DNA from: JAAYAY01 sp964429355
Lineage (GTDB): Bacteria > Planctomycetota > Planctomycetia > Pirellulales > Thermoguttaceae
Length of the DNA: 18,564 nucleotides
Reading direction: 5' to 3'
Assembly (NCBI GenBank): GCA_964429355.1
Contig: CAYSCH010000174.1
Span: forward strand, 1 to 18,564
The notes under the pieces were generated by a model. It was given only the letters and a program-made list of their open reading frames with translations. It was not told the origin of the DNA and did not search any database. The position numbers and the translations under genes are program-made. Below, in pieces: positions 1-6,528 of the stretch (its first letter is position 1; each line of letters begins with the position of its first letter).

Positions 1-26
1 AGACCGCAGATTCCGACGTTGACCAT
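1..26 (-). CDS. 5' end of a gene leaving the window, probably Gfo/Idh/MocA-type oxidoreductase
   Basis: Read on the minus strand from position 26, an ATG opens a frame giving MVNVGICG before the window ends. The hydrophobic beta-strand followed by a glycine-containing turn is how Rossmann-fold oxidoreductases of the Gfo/Idh/MocA family usually begin (typically VGIxGLGxMG). A strong ribosome binding site, AGGAG, lies 9 bases upstream of the ATG (positions 36-40), which is the best support that this is a true start. It is transcribed in the same direction as rhaB and lies about 200 bases downstream of it, so a role in sugar metabolism is possible. Only eight residues are visible, so the family call is tentative; the start itself is more secure. 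Confidence 0.45.
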
Positions 27-70
27 TGTGTGTAGCTCCTGGTTGGCGGACAGCGGGCATTTGGACTGAA

Positions 71-128
71 TCAATGCACCGCTCCGCAATTAGAACAAGT
101 GTTTCCGCTTCGCTCAATGCGCCGCTCC
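71..128. promoter_or_regulatory. Pair of near-identical 15-bp direct repeats upstream of the gene starting at 26
   Basis: TCAATGCACCGCTCC (71-85) recurs as TCAATGCGCCGCTCC (114-128), 14 of 15 bases identical, 43 bp apart or about four helical turns. Both copies lie upstream of the minus-strand start at position 26, where paired regulator sites would be expected. No regulator is identified and chance duplication cannot be excluded. Confidence 0.25.
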
Positions 129-131
129 CAT

Positions 132-179
132 CGCCAGGCACTCTGGTTCCCAAAAAACAACAAATGCGGGTGCCTGGCG
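132..179. repeat. Stem-loop with 10-bp perfect arms downstream of rhaB
   Basis: CGCCAGGCAC (132-141) and GTGCCTGGCG (170-179) are perfect inverted repeats separated by 28 bases that include an A-rich stretch (T-rich on the minus strand). The structure starts 50 bases beyond the rhaB stop, so it may end rhaB transcription. It lacks a U tract after the stem. A REP-like intergenic palindrome is the alternative. Confidence 0.4.
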
Positions 180-228
180 GCCCGGCCTCAGCGAGTCCCC
201 AGCCGTATCGATTGTCCGGAAGGGCTTC

Positions 229-1718
229 TCAGCTCAGTAGTCCAATAAACCGGCTCCACGCGTCGTCCCAAGCGGCCGTGTTGCGGGGCTCGTACTCGTC
301 AACGGGGAAACTGTTCTTGATGACCTCACGGGCCTGGGCGATGCCGGCCACGTCTCCGGCGGCGACGGCCTGCATCATCAGGTTTCCGATCGCCGTGGCT
401 TCAATCGGGCCGGCCACCACTCGCCGCCCGCAGGCATCTGCCGCCGCCTGGCAGAGTTGCTTGTTCTGCGTACCCCCGCCCACGATGTGAATCGTCCGGA
501 TGGGAGAGCCGTTCAGTTGTTCGCACATCCCCAAAACGTGGCGGAACTTCATCGCCAGACTGTCGAGGGCGCACCGCAATACGGCCCCTTCGTTCTCCGG
601 CACCGCCTGCCCGGTCCGCCTGCAATACTCGCAAATGGCCTCGGGCATGTTCTTCGGCGACAGAAAGTCCTGACCGTCTGGATTGATGAACGAAACCAGC
701 GGTTTGGCCGCGCCCGACATCCGGTTCAGGTCTTCCCAGCTCCAGTTCTTCCCCGCCTGGTTCCAGACCTGTCGGCACTGCTGCACCATCCACAGCCCGC
801 AAATGTTCTTGAGCAGGCGGATCGTATTGCCCACTCCCCCTTCGTTGGTGAAGTTCAGCTCCATCACCTCATCGTTGACCACCGGTTCGGGCGACTCGAT
901 TCCCATCAGCGCCCACGTCCCCAGGCTCACATAGCACCAGTCCGGCTTCTGCCCCGGAACAGACGCCGCCGGCACGGCCNNNNNNNNNNGGCCGTGTCGT
1001 GGGAGCCCGGCAAAATGACCTCGGCAGCCGTCAAGCCGGTGTCTGCAGCCAGTGCCGGACGCAATCGCCCGAGATTCGTGCCCGGTTGGGCAATCTGGCC
1101 CAGAATGCTCGTCGGAAGTTCCATCTGCTCCAGGAGTTCCGTGGCCCAACTCCCCTTCTTCGGATTGTAAAACTGGGTGGTGGTCGCGTCGGTCATCTCG
1201 TTGCACTTCTGACCGGTCATCATCCAGTGAAACAGATCGGGCATCATCAAGAACGATTTGGCAATCTCCAGAATCGGCGAGTTGGACAGCTTCATCGCCA
1301 GAAGTTGATACAGCGTGTTCAGTTGCATGAACTGCAGACCCGTGTTCCGGAAAATCTCCGTGCGCGAGGCCCACTTTTCCGCTTTCTCCATCATCCCGTT
1401 GGTGCGCGCATCTCGGTAATGGAAAGGATTGCCCAGCAATTGGTCGTCTCGCCCAAGCAGCCCGAAGTCGACTCCCCAAGTATCGACTCCCACACTGGTG
1501 ATCCGGGCGCCACCCTTCGCACCTGCCGCCCGCATTCCACCCGTCACGTGCGTCCATTGAGCCAGCAGATCCCAATAGAGACTGCCGGCAACATCGACTC
1601 CGCCGTTCTCGAACCGATAGACTTCCTCCAAAGTTATCCGCTTCCCGTCGAAGCGGCCAACCACATGCCGCCCGCTGGAAGCCCCCATATCGATTGCCAA
1701 GTATGCTCTGTCTGCCAT
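229..1718 (-). CDS. rhaB: Rhamnulokinase (L-rhamnulose kinase), interrupted by an assembly gap
   Basis: The product should phosphorylate L-rhamnulose with ATP in cytoplasmic rhamnose catabolism. The N-terminal part (1718 down to the gap) begins MADRAYLAIDMGASSGR, the FGGY-kinase phosphate-binding start typical of RhaB, and continues with SVGVDTWGVDFGLL and LPGSHDTA. Beyond the ten Ns at 980-989 the match resumes in another frame with WCYVSLGTWALMG, then IHIVGGGTQNKQLCQ (the ATP-site region) and ends at TGA 229-231. One extra base in the gap gives a continuous frame of about 496 residues, close to the usual length of roughly 490, and leaves room for the segment that normally follows HDTA. I therefore read the break as a gap-size artefact, not a mutation. 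Upstream is a long divergent region shared with cysH. The ribosome binding site is weak (AAGGCG). Confidence 0.88.
980..989. other. Assembly gap (10 N) inside rhaB
   Basis: Ten Ns split the rhamnulokinase gene. The flanks CACGGCC (973-979) and GGCCGTG (990-996) are a perfect 7-bp inverted repeat, which could have caused sequencing or assembly dropout. The reading frames on either side join only if the true gap length is 2 modulo 3, for example 11. Confidence 0.95.
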
Positions 1719-2066
1719 CGTTCGCCTTTGGTGCCCTGGAAGTATCCGGATGGAACGGAAGTGTCCATTACGATTCGTGATCAGTCCACTCCTGGCAAAT
1801 CGTGCCTCTTGCGGACCCGTTCGTCAAGCCCTGGCAGAACTTCCACACCCAAGGAACATCAGCCCCAGATACCAACCGATAGCGACATTCCCGCTCACCA
1901 CAGAATTTGGCTGCCAGGATCCGCCAATCTCAACGGAGATTCGGATATTATCTTGACTTTGTTTACAAACTTATGTAACAATATGACGATTGAGTAACTG
2001 GATGAGTGGCAACATGACTCGCGCCAGCGGCATTGAGTCGGTACCAAGACACGGTTTGTCGCCAAT
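1719..2066. other. 348-base divergent intergenic region between rhaB and cysH
   Basis: No convincing gene is present; the short open frames here have no recognisable domain or good ribosome binding site. Most of it is GC-rich apart from an AT-rich island at about 1941-1990 that carries the candidate cysH promoter and an inverted repeat. It probably holds the control regions of both flanking genes. Confidence 0.6.
1953..1982 (+). promoter_or_regulatory. Candidate sigma70-type promoter for cysH with an overlapping inverted repeat
   Basis: TTGACT (1953-1958) is followed after 18 bases by AACAAT (1977-1982), preceded by an extended -10 TGT (1974-1976). Across the spacer and -10 lies an imperfect inverted repeat: TTGTTTACA (1959-1967), 6 bases, TGTAACAA (1974-1981), the arms differing by one inserted T. 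A protein bound there would block the promoter. It could serve the cysH side, the rhaB side, or both. The predicted start of transcription would lie about 75 bases before the cysH ATG. Confidence 0.4.
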
Positions 2067-2831
2067 ATGAGCACTACTATTAAAAACGATGCACCCCGCG
2101 CCGGCCCGATTGTGGTTCCGGTTGCTTCCGCCGAAACCCTGGAAGAGCTTCGCCGGGCAAGCGAGGCGCTTGAGTCGGCCTCCCCGGAGGAAATCATCAC
2201 CTGGGCAGTCGAGAACCATTTTCCTAAACTGACTATGGCGACGGCCTTTGGCCCGGAAGGGTGCGTCATCCTTTCGATGCTCGCCAAGATCGAACCGCGC
2301 GTGTATGTGTTCAACCTCGACACCGGGTATCAGTTCCAGGAGACCCTTGATCTTCGAGACCGGATCGCGGAGCGATACGGAATCGAAGTGGCCTATGCCC
2401 GTGCCGAGATAACCGTCGAGCAATACGAGGCCCAGAACGGCGGGCCCTTGTACGAACGCGAGCCCGACCGCTGCTGTTTCGACCGCAAGGTGAAGGTTCT
2501 GCGTGAGCATGTTGTAGGATTCACAGGTTGGATGAGCGGGATCCGCCGCGACCAGAGCGCTCACCGGGCCCAGGCGGCGATTGTCGGCTGGGACAAAAAG
2601 TTCGGTTTGGTCAAGATCAGCCCTCTGGCAAACTGGACCAAGAAAGACGTGTGGAAGCGAATCACCGACGAGCAGATACCGTACAACCCGCTGCACGATC
2701 AGGGATATCCCAGCGTCGGATGCTGGCCCTGCACCCGAGCCGTCCTTTTCGGCGAGGACGAACGGGCTGGTCGCTGGAGCGGCACGGCCAAGACCGAGTG
2801 CGGCTTGCACACCGTCGACGACAAGGACTAG
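2067..2831 (+). CDS. cysH: Assimilatory APS/PAPS reductase, Fe-S type
   Basis: This 254-residue cytoplasmic enzyme should reduce adenylylsulfate (APS) to sulfite and AMP with thioredoxin-type electrons. Visible motifs are the nucleotide-binding stretch AFGPEG (60-65), LDTGYQF (84-90), RCCFDRK with the Cys pair 136-137, SGIRRDQS (157-164), the second pair in GCWPC (219 and 222), and the catalytic tail KTECGLH with Cys245. In this family the CC plus CxxC set binds a [4Fe-4S] cluster and marks enzymes that use APS; enzymes strictly using PAPS lack these cysteines. Finding sat nearby and no APS kinase in this window fits APS as substrate. The extension of about 30 residues before the conserved core is unremarkable. 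The gene is followed after 11 bases by the Rrf2 regulator, so they are probably co-transcribed. Confidence 0.92.
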   Translation: MSTTIKNDAPRAGPIVVPVASAETLEELRRASEALESASPEEIITWAVENHFPKLTMATAFGPEGCVILSMLAKIEPRVYVFNLDTGYQFQETLDLRDRIAERYGIEVAYARAEITVEQYEAQNGGPLYEREPDRCCFDRKVKVLREHVVGFTGWMSGIRRDQSAHRAQAAIVGWDKKFGLVKISPLANWTKKDVWKRITDEQIPYNPLHDQGYPSVGCWPCTRAVLFGEDERAGRWSGTAKTECGLHTVDDKD

Positions 2832-2842
2832 ACAACCTACGC

Positions 2843-3280
2843 ATGAGAGTCTCCGCCAAGACCGAATACGCGTGTATTGCGATGCTCGAGTTGGCCTCCC
2901 GCTTCGGATCGGGAGAGCCCGTGCGAATCCGCAAGATCGCGGAACGCCACGACGTCCCTCCGCGATTTCTCGTGCAGATTCTCCTTCAGCTCAAGGGCGC
3001 AGGTCTGGTTGCCAGCACGCGAGGCGCAGCCGGTGGTTACCATCTGGTCCATCCCCCCGAGACCGTCTCCCTGGGCGACGTCATGGCGGTGATTGAGGGC
3101 ACGGCCGAAGGCGATAACAAGTTGACCACGAGCGCTTCCCCCGACTCGCCTGCGGTCAAGGCCCTCAGTGCGGCCTGGCAGGAAGTTGCCGAGACCGAGC
3201 GCAAGCTGCTCGCAAGCATCTCACTGGCCGAGTTGCTCGAACGCGCGCGCGCCCAGGACGAGCGGATGTACTACATCTGA
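2843..3280 (+). CDS. Rrf2-family transcriptional regulator
   Basis: The ATG at 2843 gives a 145-residue protein beginning MRVSAKTEYACIAMLELA, the standard Rrf2 N-terminus. A winged helix-turn-helix covers about residues 26-68, including IRKIAERHDVPPRFLVQIL and the wing STRGAAGGYHL, and is followed by a dimerisation helix. The only cysteine is Cys11. The three cysteines that hold the [2Fe-2S] cluster in IscR and NsrR, expected near residues 90-105, are missing, so cluster sensing is unlikely. Cluster-free members such as CymR control cysteine and sulfur genes. The position 11 bases behind cysH and just before sat suggests it regulates sulfur assimilation; that is inference. A longer open frame in the same phase extends back into cysH, but the family match starts at this ATG. 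No strong ribosome binding site is seen, which fits translational coupling to cysH. Confidence 0.88.
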   Translation: MRVSAKTEYACIAMLELASRFGSGEPVRIRKIAERHDVPPRFLVQILLQLKGAGLVASTRGAAGGYHLVHPPETVSLGDVMAVIEGTAEGDNKLTTSASPDSPAVKALSAAWQEVAETERKLLASISLAELLERARAQDERMYYI

Positions 3281-3355
3281 ACTGCCCCTCAGGAGCAGTC
3301 CTGACTCCGTATCCAGGCTATTGCCCCCAGCCACCCTCGCCCGTCTTGCCACTCG

Positions 3356-3384
3356 TTGCGACATCCCCTCTGCCGGACTATACT
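3356..3384 (+). promoter_or_regulatory. Candidate sigma70-type promoter of sat
   Basis: TTGCGA (3356-3361), a 17-base spacer and TATACT (3379-3384) match the consensus at 4/6 and 5/6 positions. Transcription would begin near 3391, just inside the first copy of the 74-bp repeat, giving a leader of about 237 bases. The second copy does not regenerate a -10 box, so only one promoter is expected. Confidence 0.55.
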
Positions 3385-3530
3385 AAGAAGCCTTCACAAA
3401 ACGTATGAGTCTCCCACGGGCATGGATATGCACAGCCTGTGGTCTTGTTAGCGGCTCTAAGAAGCCCTCACAAAACGTATGAGTTTCCCACGGGCATGGA
3501 TGTGCACAGCCGGTGGTCTTGTTAGCGGCT
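3383..3530 (+). repeat. Tandem 74-bp duplication in the sat leader; possible structured RNA element
   Basis: Unit 1 (3383-3456) and unit 2 (3457-3530) abut exactly and share 70 of 74 bases. Each carries a small hairpin, CTCA...TGAG in unit 2 (3467-3470 with 3480-3483), kept in unit 1 by a U-G pair, and a 3' hairpin AGCCG...CGGCT (3508-3512 with 3526-3530; AGCC...GGCT in unit 1). The 5' AGCC of each unit (3389-3392 and 3463-3466) could instead pair with the same 3' GGCT, an alternative fold that would close the whole unit. It matches no riboswitch I know. It could be a tandem regulatory RNA or a copy of a dispersed intergenic repeat. Confidence 0.85.
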
Positions 3531-3558
3531 CTAAGGGATTCTCATAGTCAAATACACT

Positions 3559-3576
3559 GTAGCCGAACTCGGCTAC
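3559..3576 (+). other. Short hairpin between the tandem repeat and the sat ribosome binding site
   Basis: GTAGCCG (3559-3565), loop AACT, CGGCTAC (3570-3576): seven perfect base pairs with a four-base loop. It lies 35 bases before the ribosome binding site GAAGGAG (3611-3617). No U tract follows, so an intrinsic terminator is unlikely. It shares the AGCC/GGCT core with the repeat units upstream and could be part of the same leader structure. Confidence 0.5.
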
Positions 3577-3627
3577 GAGCCTTCCAAATAACCTTTCGCA
3601 CGTTTCCCTCGAAGGAGAAATCTGTCC

Positions 3628-4884
<1,257 letters not shown>

Positions 4885-4916
4885 CTCCCCCGCCGCATGA
4901 AGGCAGACGCAGGCCG

Positions 4917-4940
4917 CCGGGCGGGACCTTGCCTGCCCGG
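4917..4940 (+). terminator. Strong hairpin after sat, candidate terminator
   Basis: CCGGGCGGG (4917-4925), loop ACCTTG, CCTGCCCGG (4932-4940): nine pairs including one G-U. It begins 33 bases after the sat stop and before the next gene. There is no U tract, so termination by this stem alone is uncertain. Confidence 0.45.
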
Positions 4941-5099
4941 AACTGCCCCGGAAACTCCCACCGCACATCGACTGGTACTGGCGGCGGTTGTTCTCGTGGA
5001 TCTAGAATGGTCGCGGACGTGCGAGGTGGCCTCCGGCGGTTCTCCGTCCACCCGTCCGTCCGGTTCCAGGTCCCGGCACGTGAACATTGGGGGTCGATC

Positions 5100-6410
5100 A
5101 TGGCAGAGACGAACAAGCGGCGTTCCCGGCGTGACTTTCTCAAAACGGCAGCCGGGAGCGGGGCAGCCGCCTACGGCCTTTCCCTTGCCCGCAGCGTTCA
5201 TGGGGCCGGCAGCGAGTCGATCAAGGTCGGCATGATCGGTTGCGGCGGACGCTGCAGCGGCGCCGCAGCCCAGGCCCTCAGTCTTGGGCCCGACGTGAAA
5301 CTGGCGGCCATGACGGATGTCTTCGAAAGCCGCATGCGCGCCAAACAGGACTACTTCAAGACCCAACACGCCGACCAGTTCGTTGCCAGGGACGACGCCT
5401 GCGTATTTGGCCTCGACGGCTACAAACGCGTTATTGAAGAATCCGACGCGGTACTCATCGCCTGCGCCTCGAAGTTCCACGCCTATTACGCCGAGAAGGC
5501 GATCGAGGCCGGAAAGCACGTATTCATCGAGAAACCCCATGCCATCGATCCGGCCGGCTGCCTGCGGCTCAAACGGGTCTGCAAGATGGCCGAGGAAAAA
5601 GGCCTCTCCCTGGTCTCGGGGCACGAGAGCCGCTATAGCCTTCCCTACCAGGAGCAGGTCAAGCGGATCCACGACGGCGCGATCGGCGACGTGGTGGCCA
5701 TCCAGTCGATGTTTCTCCGCGCGCCCTATCGCGTGGTCGCTCGCGAGCCGGGCCTGAGCGAAATGGAATACCAGTTCTTCAACTTCTACCACTTCCGCTG
5801 GCTGTCAGGCGACGACGTGCCCCAGTCGCTGGTCCACAACCTCGATCGTATGCGCTGGGTCCTTCACGAAGAAAACCCCTCTTGGTGCTTCGGACTCGGT
5901 GGCCGCTCCAGCTCCTTCGGCGAGGTCTATGGCGACATGTTCGACCATGCAACCGTCGTCTACGAACTCCCCAGCGGTGTTCGCCTCTACGCCATGTGCC
6001 AGACCCGCGCGGGCTGCTACCCGAACTGGGACGACGTTATCATGGGTACCAAGGGTACCTGCCACTGGACCGCCTGCAATATCCAGGGCGAGACCAATTG
6101 GCGCTATGAAGGTCCGCAAAACGACCCGCACACGGAGGAGCAGAAGATCCTCATCGGCTCGATCCGCGCCGGCCAACCGGTCAATCACCAGGCCACGATG
6201 ATCGACAGCACCTACATGGGCATCATGGGGCAGATTGCCGTCTACACCGGCAAGCCGGTCACCTGGGAGCAAACGGTTGCCGCCGATTTCGAGTTCGAGC
6301 CCAAGGTGGAGCAGGTCACTCTCGGCATGCCCCCCGCCACGGTTCCCGACGAGACCGGCAACTACCCCCTGCCGATCCCCGGTATCACGGAGTATTTCAA
6401 GAGCGGCTGA
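5100..6410 (+). CDS. Tat-exported Gfo/Idh/MocA family oxidoreductase
   Basis: The ATG at 5100 gives 436 residues starting with a twin-arginine signal, SRRDFLKTAA (Arg10-Arg11), then a hydrophobic stretch up to about HGAGS (34-38), so the protein is probably exported folded with its cofactor. The NAD(P)-binding Rossmann fold starts at IKVGMIGCGGRCSG (41-54) and includes the family's EKPHA lysine motif (144-148). The C-terminal alpha/beta domain covers roughly 165-420, with NFYHFRWLSGDD and HNLDRMRWVL probably lining the active site. Planctomycetes carry many such exported paralogues, thought to act on sugars or sugar acids; the substrate cannot be told from sequence. An in-frame extension reaches back to 4929, but the Tat signal fixes the start here. 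A G-rich stretch (GGGGG) precedes the ATG as a possible ribosome binding site. The gene stands 215 bases behind sat and is probably separate. Confidence 0.9.
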   Translation: MAETNKRRSRRDFLKTAAGSGAAAYGLSLARSVHGAGSESIKVGMIGCGGRCSGAAAQALSLGPDVKLAAMTDVFESRMRAKQDYFKTQHADQFVARDDACVFGLDGYKRVIEESDAVLIACASKFHAYYAEKAIEAGKHVFIEKPHAIDPAGCLRLKRVCKMAEEKGLSLVSGHESRYSLPYQEQVKRIHDGAIGDVVAIQSMFLRAPYRVVAREPGLSEMEYQFFNFYHFRWLSGDDVPQSLVHNLDRMRWVLHEENPSWCFGLGGRSSSFGEVYGDMFDHATVVYELPSGVRLYAMCQTRAGCYPNWDDVIMGTKGTCHWTACNIQGETNWRYEGPQNDPHTEEQKILIGSIRAGQPVNHQATMIDSTYMGIMGQIAVYTGKPVTWEQTVAADFEFEPKVEQVTLGMPPATVPDETGNYPLPIPGITEYFKSG

Positions 6411-6528
6411 CAGAACTCGGAAGACGCCCCAGCGAGTGTTCTCGACAAACCTCGGTTCACGTGGAGAAACACGGGTTCTTGAAGAAGGTGTTCCGAGACA
6501 AGGTCCATCGCGGCGGTCTGGGGGCTGG

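Larger units (their letters stand above)
3281..3627. other. 347-base intergenic region between the Rrf2 gene and sat
   Basis: It contains, in order, a weak hairpin right after the Rrf2 stop (ACTGC 3281-3285 with GCAGT 3295-3299, no U tract), a candidate sat promoter, the 74-bp tandem repeat, and a short hairpin before the sat ribosome binding site. I see no convincing protein gene apart from two tiny repeat-encoded frames described in the findings. Confidence 0.7.

Noticed and set aside
229..1718. Real frameshift mutation in rhamnulokinase
   Set aside because: The change of frame falls exactly at a run of Ns, and the sequence on both sides is well conserved; a wrong gap size explains it.
3383..3530. 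74-base period resembling a pair of tRNA genes or a CRISPR array
   Set aside because: No T-arm GTTC motif, acceptor stem or anticodon arm fits on either strand, and there are only two copies with no spacers between them.
6411..6528. Possible terminator between the convergent oxidoreductase and dnaE genes
   Set aside because: Only weak, interrupted inverted repeats (for example CGTG...CACG) are present, with no U tract on either strand.
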